In this document: positions 1-8,900 of the stretch, piece by piece
How the letters are laid out: every line of letters starts with the position of its first letter
How positions within the stretch are numbered: position 1 is the stretch's first letter
Assembly (NCBI GenBank): GCA_902526435.1
Contig: CABZLA010000007.1
Location: forward strand, 1-48,399
DNA: 48,399 nucleotides
Direction: 5' to 3'
Source of the DNA: an uncultured Prochlorococcus sp.
GTDB lineage: Bacteria > Cyanobacteriota > Cyanobacteriia > PCC-6307 > Cyanobiaceae
The notes under the pieces: model-generated
Told to the model about the DNA's origin: nothing
What the model saw: the letters and a program-made list of their open reading frames with translations, nothing else
The model's database searches: none
Made by a program: the position numbers and the translations under genes

Positions 1-351
1 CTCGATGAAATAATTGTATTTAGACAATTATCTAAAAATGAAGTTAAAGAAATTGCAGAAATAATGTTAAAAGAAGTTTTTTCTCGATTAAACGAGAAGG
101 GTATAAAATTAAATGTTACTGATGCATTTAAAGAGAGGCTTGTCGAAGAAGGATATAATCCCTCTTACGGAGCAAGGCCTTTAAGAAGAGCGGTAATGCG
201 TTTATTAGAGGATAGTTTAGCTGAAGAAGTTTTATCAGGTAGAATTAAAGATGGAGATAAAGCTTTAGTTGATATAGACGAGAATAAGAAAGTTATAGTG
301 AATATTTCTACAGAAGAATCTTCTCAAGAATTGGCAGGGGCTAATTTCTAG
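1..351 (+). CDS. clpC: ATP-dependent Clp protease ATP-binding subunit ClpC, C-terminal end (5' truncated by window edge)
   Basis: The frame is open from base 1 and ends in TAG, giving the last 116 residues of an HSP100/Clp AAA+ unfoldase. The motif [15 protein letters not shown], followed by a leucine-rich helix and LAEEVLSG, is the typical C-terminal D2-small domain of ClpC/ClpB, with the arginine sensor in GARPLRR. The short acidic tail without a long coiled extension fits ClpC. ClpC feeds unfolded substrates to the ClpP/R protease in the cytoplasm. ClpC versus ClpB cannot be fully separated on this fragment, because the N-domain and the linker or middle domain lie outside the window. The next gene starts 14 bases downstream on the same strand, so the two may be co-transcribed. 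Confidence 0.88.
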   Translation, partial: LDEIIVFRQLSKNEVKEIAEIMLKEVFSRLNEKGIKLNVTDAFKERLVEEGYNPSYGARPLRRAVMRLLEDSLAEEVLSGRIKDGDKALVDIDENKKVIVNISTEESSQELAGANF

Positions 352-365
352 ACAGTTTCTCTGAT

Positions 366-1460
366 ATGCAATTAATATCTCCAGAAAAAATATTTAGGGG
401 AAATAATGCTTGGGAAAAATCTCTGACACATATAAAAAAAATTTCTAAGCGTCCCTTGCTTTTAGGTAGAAGTTTATCAACAAAAAACATAAGGCATCAA
501 ATTTATAAAGATTTGCAAAATCATCACTTTCATATAAATACATCAAACTTACAATTTGATTGTTGTTATGAAGATCTTGAAAGAATAGAAAGTTTCATAA
601 TAAAAAATAATTGTGATTCAATTATTGCTATTGGCGGAGGCAAAGTTTTAGACGCAGGAAAATTTTTAGCAGACTCTCTATCGATTCCAGCTATTACTAT
701 CCCTTTAAGTGCCTCTACTTGTGCAGGCTGGACTGCATTATCAAATATTTACTCAAAAGATGGGCAATTTATTAAGGATATTGAGTTGAAATCTTGTCCT
801 CACATATTGGTACTTGATCACGGATTTATTAAGACAGCCCCCAGGAGGACAATTGCTAGTGGAATAGCTGATGCATTAGCTAAATGGTACGAATCTTCTT
901 TAACTAGTTCAAAAGTTGAAGATGGACTTGTTCAGCAAGCAATTCAAATATCAAGAGTATTAAGAGACCAATTACTTATAAATGGAGAAAGTGCTTATAA
1001 GATTCAGTCAGTCCAAAATGTTGCTTGGTGTAATGTTGTAGAAGGATGTGCACTTACTGCTGGATTGATTGGAGGAATTGGTGGGGAAAAGTGTAGAACT
1101 GCAGCAGCTCATGCTATTCATAATGCTATTACTCAGATAATTTCAAGTCATAAGCCTTTACATGGCGAAATTGTTGGAGTTGGAATATTATTGCAACTAA
1201 GATTAGAAGAAACTAAAAATAATAATAAATTAGCTAATCAATCTATTAAACAGTTGCTGGAATTAATGAGAAAGTTGAATTTACCAACTACTATCGCGGA
1301 TTTAGGAATAAATGTTTTTGAAAATAACAATTTACAAAAAATTGCTGAATTTACATGCAGGGATAAATCAGAGATTCATTTTCTGCCTTTTGAAATCAAT
1401 CAGCAAGATATAATTGAAATTATTACAAAATTTGAAAAACAAAAAATTAAAACAGTATAA
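366..1460 (+). CDS. Glycerol dehydrogenase family (iron/zinc-containing alcohol dehydrogenase)
   Basis: This 364-residue protein has the length and layout of GldA-type NAD(P)-dependent dehydrogenases. The nucleotide loop IGGGKVLDAGK (about residues 89-99) and the TIPLSAST segment (about 111-118) form the Rossmann-like N-terminal half. Likely metal ligands are Asp169 in GIADALAKWYE, His252 in AAAHAIHNAI and His266 in PLHGEIVG, matching the Asp-His-His set of glycerol dehydrogenase. The enzyme probably oxidises a small polyol or reduces the matching ketone. The true substrate is unknown, since the family also holds glycerol-1-phosphate and dehydroquinate-synthase-like members. It lies 14 bases after clpC and 5 bases before an alpha/beta hydrolase on the same strand, so an operon is plausible. 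Confidence 0.8.
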   Translation: MQLISPEKIFRGNNAWEKSLTHIKKISKRPLLLGRSLSTKNIRHQIYKDLQNHHFHINTSNLQFDCCYEDLERIESFIIKNNCDSIIAIGGGKVLDAGKFLADSLSIPAITIPLSASTCAGWTALSNIYSKDGQFIKDIELKSCPHILVLDHGFIKTAPRRTIASGIADALAKWYESSLTSSKVEDGLVQQAIQISRVLRDQLLINGESAYKIQSVQNVAWCNVVEGCALTAGLIGGIGGEKCRTAAAHAIHNAITQIISSHKPLHGEIVGVGILLQLRLEETKNNNKLANQSIKQLLELMRKLNLPTTIADLGINVFENNNLQKIAEFTCRDKSEIHFLPFEINQQDIIEIITKFEKQKIKTV

Positions 1461-1465
1461 ATACT

Positions 1466-2365
1466 TTGAATAAGAATATTTATAATGATACTAATAAATT
1501 AAATATTGATTATTTTGAAAAAGCCAAAATCTCTATTCAGGATCCATTAGGATTTAATATATCTAACGACGTTAATTGGATAAAGCTTAACGAAAAATGG
1601 AATTTTTCTGAATTTCCAGTCGTTATTGGAGGAACTGGGCAACCAATCCTTTTCTTGCATGGATTTGATAGTAGTTTTCTTGAATTTAGGAGAATTTATC
1701 CATTTTTAAAAAAAAAATTCCAATTAATAATTCCTGATTTATTAGGATTTGGATTTACTCCGAGGAATGCTTCCAATGAATATAGTCCTCGTAAAATAAT
1801 TTCTAATCTTCTTGATATTATTAATACTCTTAAATTAAAAAATAAGTTAATGGTTGTAGGAGCTTCAATGGGAGGATCCGTAGCGATAAGCTTGTCGAAG
1901 GAAATCCCAGAGCTTATTGATAAGATAATTCTGTTATCTCCAGCGGGTTTGTTTGGAGAATCCAAAAATATTCCCTTCCCATTAAACCAGATTGGGGCGT
2001 CTTTTTTAGGATTATCTCAAGTAAGAAAGGGTCTTTGCAGGCAAGCTTTTGCATATCCAAATAAAAGTGTTGGTTTAATGGAAGAACAAATTGCCTCAAT
2101 TCACTTAGGATGCTCTGGCTGGAGAAATTCGTTAGCTTCTTTTGCAAAAAGTGGTGGATTTTCTGGAACATATAAATACATGCAAAATATTTCAATTAAA
2201 ACTATTTGTGGGGAGAATGATCGCATTCTTGGTAAAAAAGAAATTAATAAAATAAAACAAATAGATCAATTAAATTTTATTGGGTTGAAAAATTGTGGTC
2301 ATCTTCCACATGTAGATTTGCCATCATTATCTAGCAAGATTATTTATGATTATTTTTGTAAATAG
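1466..2365 (+). CDS. Alpha/beta hydrolase fold protein
   Basis: This 299-residue protein has the full alpha/beta-hydrolase signature: an oxyanion strand LFLHGFDSS (about 63-70), the nucleophile elbow GASMGG with Ser134, an acidic residue in CGENDRILG, and His in NCGHLPH near the C-terminus. No signal peptide is visible, so it is probably cytoplasmic. Start: the only upstream in-frame candidate near the previous stop is TTG at 1466, five bases after the GldA-like gene. No ATG occurs before the conserved core, so TTG is accepted with some doubt. The substrate cannot be told; the sequence resembles haloalkane dehalogenase/epoxide hydrolase-like esterases common in cyanobacteria. Confidence 0.78.
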   Translation: MNKNIYNDTNKLNIDYFEKAKISIQDPLGFNISNDVNWIKLNEKWNFSEFPVVIGGTGQPILFLHGFDSSFLEFRRIYPFLKKKFQLIIPDLLGFGFTPRNASNEYSPRKIISNLLDIINTLKLKNKLMVVGASMGGSVAISLSKEIPELIDKIILLSPAGLFGESKNIPFPLNQIGASFLGLSQVRKGLCRQAFAYPNKSVGLMEEQIASIHLGCSGWRNSLASFAKSGGFSGTYKYMQNISIKTICGENDRILGKKEINKIKQIDQLNFIGLKNCGHLPHVDLPSLSSKIIYDYFCK

Positions 2366-2534
2366 CAAAAGTATTATTAATAATTTTATTAGTATTGAAA
2401 TTTATAATTGATATTTAAGAGGACTTTTATTAACAAGATAATTCTACCTTTATAAAAAATAATAAATTTAGATAACTTAATATAAAAAATTATTTAATAA
2501 ATATAGATTGATCTGTGAAATTAATAGTTAGGAA

Positions 2535-3392
2535 TTAATTAAAATACTTCAAAATTATAATTAAATAATAAATAACTGAAGGGGTAAATATATAACTATC
2601 AATTCTATCAAGTATGCCACCATGTCCAGGCAAAAAAGTTCCAGAATCTTTAATTTTCGCATCTCTTTTCATCATGGATTCAATTAAATCTCCTACTAAG
2701 GCCATCAGAGAAACTAATATTCCATATAAAATGCCAATTAAGAATGGATTCTGCCAACTAAGTAAAAACGCAAACAAAGTTGCTACTGAAATTGAGCATA
2801 TTATTCCTCCTATCAATCCTTCGATAGTTTTACTTGGAGATATTGGGGAAAGAGCCGTTTTGCCAAAAGACTTTCCAATAAAATAAGAACCTATATCACT
2901 TGCCACAATTAATAAACAAGAAATTAAGGTTAAATAAAGACCTGTTGAATTTGAGATATTTTCAAAGGATAATAATCCATCGGACGAATTATTTATAGTC
3001 GATTGTATCGCCCTTAATTTAATCCAATAACTAGGTAAAAAACCTAAATAAAATAATCCGAAAATAGATGCTGCAATATCTGAAATAGTTCCTGACTTTG
3101 GCTGCAGTAATAACCACGTACATATTCCTACTGAACATATTGGTAATATTGAATTGTATATCTCTCTGTCAAGTAATCCAATAACTTCTAGATATGTAGA
3201 AATTGTAATTATGAAGCATGAAAATACTGTAGTTTTGGTGGCTGGTCTAATTCCTGTGAATTCTGCCATTCTAAAAAATTCGAGAAGTGCAATATAGGTA
3301 AGTAATGCAATTGCTATTGTGAAATACCATCCGCCTAATAAAACAACAAATAACCCAAATAATCCGATTAATAAGCCACTACGCAATCTCAT
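2535..3392 (-). CDS. cdsA: Phosphatidate cytidylyltransferase (CDP-diglyceride synthase)
   Basis: CdsA makes CDP-diacylglycerol from phosphatidate and CTP in the membrane, the branch point for phosphatidylglycerol, an essential thylakoid lipid. The 285-residue protein is very hydrophobic with about seven or eight membrane segments. It ends with the CDS family signature spread over SMMKRDAKIKDSG and PGHGGILDRIDS, including the conserved KR, KD, HGG and DRID residues. The ATG start at 3392 is followed directly by the first membrane helix. It lies 12 bases downstream of the decarboxylase gene on the same strand, suggesting co-transcription. Its 3' end faces the convergent hydrolase across an AT-rich gap of 169 bases (2366-2534) in which I see no clear terminator. 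Confidence 0.93.
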   Translation of the reverse strand: MRLRSGLLIGLFGLFVVLLGGWYFTIAIALLTYIALLEFFRMAEFTGIRPATKTTVFSCFIITISTYLEVIGLLDREIYNSILPICSVGICTWLLLQPKSGTISDIAASIFGLFYLGFLPSYWIKLRAIQSTINNSSDGLLSFENISNSTGLYLTLISCLLIVASDIGSYFIGKSFGKTALSPISPSKTIEGLIGGIICSISVATLFAFLLSWQNPFLIGILYGILVSLMALVGDLIESMMKRDAKIKDSGTFLPGHGGILDRIDSYIFTPSVIYYLIIILKYFN

Positions 3393-3404
3393 GTTTGATT
3401 TTAG

Positions 3405-4799
3405 TTATTTTAAGACTCTTATATAAGAATTTAACAGATCTTCGTTGTACAAACCTTGAGCTTCTATCCAATCTATTCTTTCCTTGTCTATTCTCTCTCC
3501 AGGAACAATTAAAGGTATTCCAGGAGGATAAGGACAAATAATATCTCCAGAAATTTTTCCCAATGATTCCACTAGAGGAATGCTATGGGTCTTACTTTTC
3601 CAAGCAACTCCTAATGGTATTTCTGGTGATTGAACTAATCTAAAAGGAGGTTTTATAGTTTTCAAACCATAATCTTTACTAGTATGAATAAGTAACTTTT
3701 TCCATAATTTTTGAAACAAAAAAGTAAAATCCTTTTGATTTGAAAAACCAAGACAAAAAGTAAGCGTCATCATTTCAGGTAATTCAGCAATTAATCCGTT
3801 TTTATAAAAAAATTTATCTGCAGTAAAGCCATCAATACCAACTTTAGATGTATTTAGTACTATTTTTAAAGGATCTTGAGTTTCAATAAGAGGTATATTT
3901 TTATTTATTAACTCATTGTAAATTGATTTAGCTTCTAAAATTCTTTTTTTGTATTTATTAAGATTATCCTTTTTAAGCCAGTCTTTAATGGACTCCTCAC
4001 AAGAAGAAAGCAAGAGAGAATTAGGGCTAGTAGTTTGCAGTAAATTAATGCTTTTGATTAATTTATTTTCTTCTATTAGTTCTCCATTATACCAAATTAC
4101 TGCCGTTTGAGTTAGTCCATTAAGTGACTTATGTAATGAATGGACTACTAAATCAGCTTTTGATCTTAAGGCTGATTTCGGTAAATTAAAGTTTTCACAA
4201 AAAAGGAAATACGAACCATGTGCTTCATCAACTAAAACAGGCAAATTATGTAGATGACAAATTTTAATTAAAGGTTCAAGATCCGTTGAATATCCTTGAT
4301 AGTAAGGACTAACTAGTATGACTCCCGCAATTTTAGAATTGTCAAAATCTATATTATTGAATACATTTGTAAACCACTTTTTAGTGATTGGCATGTAGTG
4401 TCCAGTTACTCTAGAAAACTCTATGTCAAAGAATATTGGAATAATATTCTGCAAAGCACAAGCTTTAATAACACTTATATGAACATTCCTTGGCATAAGA
4501 ATATATTCACCAGGATTAGCCATAGCGATTATTCCTGATTGAATCAAACCAGATGCTCCATTTACTCCAAAAAAACATTTTTTTGTATTAACTTTTTTTG
4601 AAATTGATATTTGAGCATCATGTATTAATCCACTTTTAGATAATGGAGAACCTATTTCAGGAAGTTCTGGTAAATCCCAAAAACCTGGTTGTTTTTTTAA
4701 TAATCTAATCAAGCCTTTTGGTAAAGCTTTTCCTCTATTGTGGGCAGGAAAAAAAAGTGACTTTAAAAACTTTTTAGTTAGAAAAGAAGAAATACTCAT
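3405..4799 (-). CDS. PLP-dependent Orn/Lys/Arg decarboxylase family protein
   Basis: This 464-residue fold-type I decarboxylase has the pyridoxal-phosphate lysine at K224 in HSLHKSLNGLTQTA, the cofactor-binding DEAHGSYF at about 191-198, and the GVNGASG segment at about 78-84. The C-terminal domain carries PYPPGIPLIVPGE, typical of the small decarboxylase domain. It lacks the N-terminal receiver-like wing domain of the long enterobacterial lysine and arginine decarboxylases, so it belongs to the short YaaO/SpeA-like group. Arginine, lysine or ornithine could be the substrate; in cyanobacteria the group is usually annotated as a lysine or arginine decarboxylase feeding polyamines. ATG start at 4799. 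It lies upstream of cdsA and is divergent from the UbiB-like gene, with 64 bases between their starts. Confidence 0.85.
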   Translation of the reverse strand: MSISSFLTKKFLKSLFFPAHNRGKALPKGLIRLLKKQPGFWDLPELPEIGSPLSKSGLIHDAQISISKKVNTKKCFFGVNGASGLIQSGIIAMANPGEYILMPRNVHISVIKACALQNIIPIFFDIEFSRVTGHYMPITKKWFTNVFNNIDFDNSKIAGVILVSPYYQGYSTDLEPLIKICHLHNLPVLVDEAHGSYFLFCENFNLPKSALRSKADLVVHSLHKSLNGLTQTAVIWYNGELIEENKLIKSINLLQTTSPNSLLLSSCEESIKDWLKKDNLNKYKKRILEAKSIYNELINKNIPLIETQDPLKIVLNTSKVGIDGFTADKFFYKNGLIAELPEMMTLTFCLGFSNQKDFTFLFQKLWKKLLIHTSKDYGLKTIKPPFRLVQSPEIPLGVAWKSKTHSIPLVESLGKISGDIICPYPPGIPLIVPGERIDKERIDWIEAQGLYNEDLLNSYIRVLK

Positions 4800-4863
4800 A
4801 AAGTATTATTGACACATATAGAATAAATTGAAAAGAAATTCTTCTTTAATATTTTAAATGTAA

Positions 4864-6522
4864 ATGGCAACTTCTTATTCAAAATATTCACCTAAAGGAG
4901 ATATGATTTGGTTGATTTTAAGACCATGGATATTAATACCAAGAGTTTTATATATACTTTTAACTTTAATTTTTCTTTTAGTAAGAATACTATTTCAAGG
5001 TAACAGCAATAGTAAGAGTGTACAGAAAAATCTTTCAAAATACCTTTTTGATGTTTTTACCGATTTGGGTCCATGTTTTATTAAATTAGGACAAGCACTT
5101 TCAACGAGACCAGATCTTGTAAGGCAAGATTGGTTAACAGAACTTACAAATCTTCAAGATAATCTTCCACCTTTTGAACATAAAATTGCTCTTAAAATAA
5201 TTGAAGATGAACTGGGACTTCCTGCTAATGAATTATTTGATGATTTTCCAGATGAACCTATTGCATCAGCAAGCCTAGGAATAGTTTATAAGGCAAGAAC
5301 AAAAAATAATAATTTTTGTGCTGTAAAAGTACAAAGACCTAATTTATATTTTCTTATTAGAAGAGATGTTGTAATTCTAAAAATATTAGCAACTAATTTC
5401 GGATCATTTTTACCTCTTAATATAGGTGTTGGTATTGGAGAAATAATAGATGAATTTGGTAAAGCCCTTTTTGATGAAATTGATTACGAGCAAGAAGGGA
5501 AAAATGCATTGAAGTTTGCCGATCTTTTTAAAAATAACCCTAATGTATTTATACCAAAATTAGAAAAAGATTTTTCCTCAAAAAGGGTTATTACAACATC
5601 TTGGATTGATGGAGTTAAATTAAGGGACAGAGAAATTTTAGAGCAAAATAATTTAATACCTTCTTCTTTTATTAGAACTTGTGTGATAAGTGGACTGCAG
5701 CAACTATTCGAATATGGTTATTTTCATGCAGATCCTCATCCTGGAAACATGTTTGCTCTTAAAGGAGGAAGTTTAGATAATGGACATTTAGCATACGTTG
5801 ATTTTGGGATGATGGATACCATTACAAATTCAGATAGGCTTACACTTATTAAGGCAATTGTGCATTTAATTAACCAAGAATATTTACTTATGGCTAAAGA
5901 TTTTCAGAAATTAGGTTTCTTAACTAAAGAACAAGATCTTGAACAACTTGTAGAGCCACTTAAAGAGGTACTTGGGGGTTCATTTGGGGCAGAGGTTGGC
6001 AATTTTAATTTAAAAAATGTAACTGATAAATTCTCAAAACTTATGTATTCTTATCCATTTAGAGTTCCAAGTAGGTTTGCACTTATAATTAGAGCTGTTG
6101 TAAGTCAAGAAGGATTAGCTTTGAGACTTGATCCTGAATTTAAGATTTTAAAAATTGCATATCCATATATTGCAAAAAAACTTTTAACAGATAATTCGGA
6201 TGAAATTGTAAATATTCTTCTTGAAGTTGTTTTTGATAACGAAGGAAGGATTCAAATAGATAAGCTTGAAAGTTTATTAAATACCTTATTTCAGGATACC
6301 GAAAATATTAATGCAGATCTCATTCCAGTAGCAAATGCAGGTTTGAAACTATTTGCAAGTGACAAAGGATCTGAAGTTAGAAAAAACCTTTTATTAAGCA
6401 TTGTTAAGGATGATAGATTAGAATTTAAAGATTTAGAAAAACTATTAATTTTACTTAGAGATACTTTTAGTCCTTTAAAATTGGCTAAGAGTGCTTTTCA
6501 AAATATTATATATCCAACTTAG
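4864..6522 (+). CDS. ABC1/UbiB-family atypical protein kinase-like protein
   Basis: The 552-residue protein has the UbiB/ABC1K hallmarks. These are the KxGQ motif at K74-Q77 in FIKLGQALSTRPD, an alanine-rich nucleotide loop in IASASLGIVYKA replacing the glycine-rich loop, the lysine in CAVKVQRP, the catalytic-type HADPHPGN, and the metal-binding DFG of YVDFGMMD. A hydrophobic helix at about 26-45 could attach it to a membrane. In bacteria such proteins support quinone synthesis. In cyanobacteria and plastids they are linked to prenylquinone metabolism and photosynthetic membranes, and several paralogues are usual, so no specific symbol is given. It starts with ATG and is followed after 108 bases by a membrane-anchored HTH gene in the same direction. 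Confidence 0.9.
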   Translation: MATSYSKYSPKGDMIWLILRPWILIPRVLYILLTLIFLLVRILFQGNSNSKSVQKNLSKYLFDVFTDLGPCFIKLGQALSTRPDLVRQDWLTELTNLQDNLPPFEHKIALKIIEDELGLPANELFDDFPDEPIASASLGIVYKARTKNNNFCAVKVQRPNLYFLIRRDVVILKILATNFGSFLPLNIGVGIGEIIDEFGKALFDEIDYEQEGKNALKFADLFKNNPNVFIPKLEKDFSSKRVITTSWIDGVKLRDREILEQNNLIPSSFIRTCVISGLQQLFEYGYFHADPHPGNMFALKGGSLDNGHLAYVDFGMMDTITNSDRLTLIKAIVHLINQEYLLMAKDFQKLGFLTKEQDLEQLVEPLKEVLGGSFGAEVGNFNLKNVTDKFSKLMYSYPFRVPSRFALIIRAVVSQEGLALRLDPEFKILKIAYPYIAKKLLTDNSDEIVNILLEVVFDNEGRIQIDKLESLLNTLFQDTENINADLIPVANAGLKLFASDKGSEVRKNLLLSIVKDDRLEFKDLEKLLILLRDTFSPLKLAKSAFQNIIYPT

Positions 6523-6630
6523 TTTTTGGTTTTATATCATCTCATTAAATTATAGTTTTTGATTTATGAACTGATTAAAATTAAATAATCCTAGATACAT
6601 AATTTAAAAAGTCAAATAATAAAAAATCTA

Positions 6631-7119
6631 ATGAGATTATTCAATATTAATTTTCTAAAAAATAAAAAAATATCACATGAGGAACAAAACCATAGTAAAA
6701 AATATAATCAATATGTTGAACTTGGTAAATTAGTAAAAGAAGCAAGGATTCAAAATAATCTTTCTGTTAAAGAATTATCAAATATCTCTAAAATTCCAGA
6801 ATCTTCTATAAATTCAATTGAGAATAATATTGAATACCTTAGACCTAGAGATCCTTTTCTTAGGTCAATATTATTAAAGTTGGAAAAATGTTTATCCTTG
6901 GAAAATAACACCTTGGCAGGGTTAGAAATTAGAGAAACAAACACTTTCGAAAAAAACAAAAAAAAATTCATCTTAAAAAAGTTTGATTTTCTAAATTCCT
7001 GGCAGGGAAGTTTTTTTTATTTTTTATCTTTAATTTTGATATTATTTTTTCTTAATAGATACTTTATTTCAAATATTAATATTATTGAGATTCAAATTAT
7101 AGAGGAAAAAGGAAAATAA
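6631..7119 (+). CDS. Membrane-anchored helix-turn-helix protein, RodZ-like architecture
   Basis: This is a 162-residue protein with an N-terminal Xre/RodZ-type helix-turn-helix at about residues 30-75 (LGKLVKEARIQNNLSVKELS, then IPESSINSIEN and a DPFLRSILLKL helix). A single strong membrane segment lies at about 128-147 and a short tail follows. The order HTH, basic linker, one transmembrane helix is that of RodZ, the cytoskeletal adaptor binding MreB, but the large periplasmic domain of RodZ is almost absent. It could be a minimal RodZ relative or another membrane-tethered regulator. The ATG start is supported by the reading frame only. It converges on malQ with 15 bases between stops. Confidence 0.6.
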   Translation: MRLFNINFLKNKKISHEEQNHSKKYNQYVELGKLVKEARIQNNLSVKELSNISKIPESSINSIENNIEYLRPRDPFLRSILLKLEKCLSLENNTLAGLEIRETNTFEKNKKKFILKKFDFLNSWQGSFFYFLSLILILFFLNRYFISNINIIEIQIIEEKGK

Positions 7120-7134
7120 AATATATCTTATGAA

Positions 7135-8655
7135 CTAATTGCTTAATCTCCCATAATTATTTCCAAGGTCACTATATTTTTTTAAATTGATATCTATCTG
7201 GTCAAGAGTTTGATTTAATTTCCATCTCCAATTGTTCGTAATTGTTCCAGGAGTATTTAATCTACTTGAGTCATCCAAAGATAAGATATCTTGAATTGGA
7301 GAGATAAAAAGGTTTGCTTTTGTACTCATGCCAATTTCCATTAAATTCCAAGAGGGATCATTTGAGTATTTATATTTATCTTTAATATGGTTTTTAATTT
7401 TAATATCTAAATAGTCCCACCACGATGTGGAAGTAGCGTTATCATGAGTACCTGTATAAACAACCCAGTTCTCTTTTTCGATATTTTTAGGTAGATAAGG
7501 GTTATTTTCATTCCCATCGAATGCGAATTGTAAAATCTTCATACCAGGTAATTCAAAATTATCTCTTAAAATCTCTACCTCTTTAGTTATTACTCCTAAA
7601 TCCTCAGCAATGATAGGTAGATAATCAGATTTTAAATCTTTTTTTAAAATATTTAATAGCTCTTTACCAGGGGAATTAATCCATCTCCCATTAATAGCAT
7701 TTTGGGCATTACCCTCAACTCTCCAATATCCAGACAACGCTCTAAAATGATCAAGTCTTAATATGTCAACAAGTTCAAATTGTCTTTTAAATCTTTTTCT
7801 CCACCAACTAAATGCTGTACTTATGTGCTTAGCCCAATAGTAGGTTGGAGTACCCCATAGTTGTCCCGTAGATGAGAAATAATCAGGAGGAACCCCACTT
7901 TGAAAAAGTAAATCTCCATTTTGAGATATTGAAAATAGTGATTTATTACTCCATACATCCGCACTGTCTCTTGAAACATAAAAAGGCAAATCACCTATGA
8001 GTGTAATTCCTTTAGTTTTGGCAAAGACTTTGATCTCCTTCCACTGTTTATCAAGATGCCATTGTATTAATTTTTTTTTTAGTATTTCATGTTTTTTGTC
8101 TTTTATCCATGTTTTTATAAATTCATTTTCCTTTTGTTTAAACTCCAATGGCCACTCCCACCAAGGCAACATATTGAATTTCTCTCTTAAGACCATAAAT
8201 ATTGAATAATCTTCAACCCAAGTATTTTTTTTATTCCATAAATAAAAATCAGTTTTCCTTATTTCAGATTGAGATTCCCAATCAAATAAAAGATATTCTC
8301 CTAGTTTTTTCGATAAATTATTTGCAAAATCAAAATCAAAATGATCTTCGTTCTGGTTACTTGATTGTAAATCCTTCTTATTTAATGAAATGATAAATTT
8401 TTCTTCAATTAATTTATTGACATCAAGAAACCAAGGATTTAAAGCAAAACTGGATGGCGAACTATATGGAGATCCAGTTGAATCTGTTGGAGTAAGAGGT
8501 AAGAATTGCCAGTGATTAATCTTATACTTACAAAGCTTTTCAATCCATTCTTTAGCGCCTTCTCCAAAGGTCCCGCAGTAACTGCCTCCGGGGAGACTTG
8601 AAGGATGAACAAGTATACCTAACGATTTTTTTTTAAGAACTGATTTTAAACCCAT
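7135..8655 (-). CDS. malQ: 4-alpha-glucanotransferase (amylomaltase)
   Basis: MalQ transfers alpha-1,4-glucan chains between malto-oligosaccharides and acts in glycogen turnover in the cytoplasm. The 506-residue length is typical of GH77. Motifs include HPSSLPGGSYCGTFG at the N-terminus, the nucleophile Asp302 in ILRLDHFRALSGYW, the acid/base Glu351 in IIAEDLG, and the transition-state Asp405 in GTHDNAT. It begins with ATG at 8655 and is divergent from prs over 245 bases. Together with the GH57 gene at about 24.8 kb it indicates a working glycogen storage pathway. Confidence 0.95.
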   Translation of the reverse strand: MGLKSVLKKKSLGILVHPSSLPGGSYCGTFGEGAKEWIEKLCKYKINHWQFLPLTPTDSTGSPYSSPSSFALNPWFLDVNKLIEEKFIISLNKKDLQSSNQNEDHFDFDFANNLSKKLGEYLLFDWESQSEIRKTDFYLWNKKNTWVEDYSIFMVLREKFNMLPWWEWPLEFKQKENEFIKTWIKDKKHEILKKKLIQWHLDKQWKEIKVFAKTKGITLIGDLPFYVSRDSADVWSNKSLFSISQNGDLLFQSGVPPDYFSSTGQLWGTPTYYWAKHISTAFSWWRKRFKRQFELVDILRLDHFRALSGYWRVEGNAQNAINGRWINSPGKELLNILKKDLKSDYLPIIAEDLGVITKEVEILRDNFELPGMKILQFAFDGNENNPYLPKNIEKENWVVYTGTHDNATSTSWWDYLDIKIKNHIKDKYKYSNDPSWNLMEIGMSTKANLFISPIQDILSLDDSSRLNTPGTITNNWRWKLNQTLDQIDINLKKYSDLGNNYGRLSN

Positions 8656-8900
8656 TAATATAAAGTGATTTTTTTTCTTTTATTAATTATCATCTAAGAG
8701 TAAGAATAATTAAATATTTACCATTTAACAAATAAATTTAGATGTTTCTTATATTTGCCGAAAAATATTAAAATTATATATTTCAGAATATTTAATATTC
8801 AAACTTAGGACTTATAACTATAAAGGATAAATAAGTTAATTAATTTTTGCGAAATTATTATTAGGTACTACGATATGAATAGATTTTTAAAGCTAATTTC
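8656..8900. promoter_or_regulatory. Divergent intergenic region between malQ and prs
   Basis: These 245 AT-rich bases must hold the promoters of both malQ (-) and prs (+). The hexamers TATAAC (8813-8818) and TATAAA (8819-8824) are possible -10 elements for prs, which would give a leader of roughly 70 bases. A 9-bp inverted repeat AATATTAAA / TTTAATATT (8764-8772 with 8791-8799) is present, but such repeats are expected by chance in sequence this AT-rich. No gene is apparent here. Confidence 0.35.

Noticed and set aside
1696-2195. Two minus-strand open frames inside the alpha/beta hydrolase gene
   Set aside because: They lie wholly antisense to a gene with a full catalytic signature, show no domain and have composition expected from a shadow frame.
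8764-8799. 9-bp inverted repeat AATATTAAA / TTTAATATT in the malQ-prs gap
   Set aside because: Pure A/T arms with an 18-base loop are expected by chance at this base composition and no T-run or conserved motif follows.
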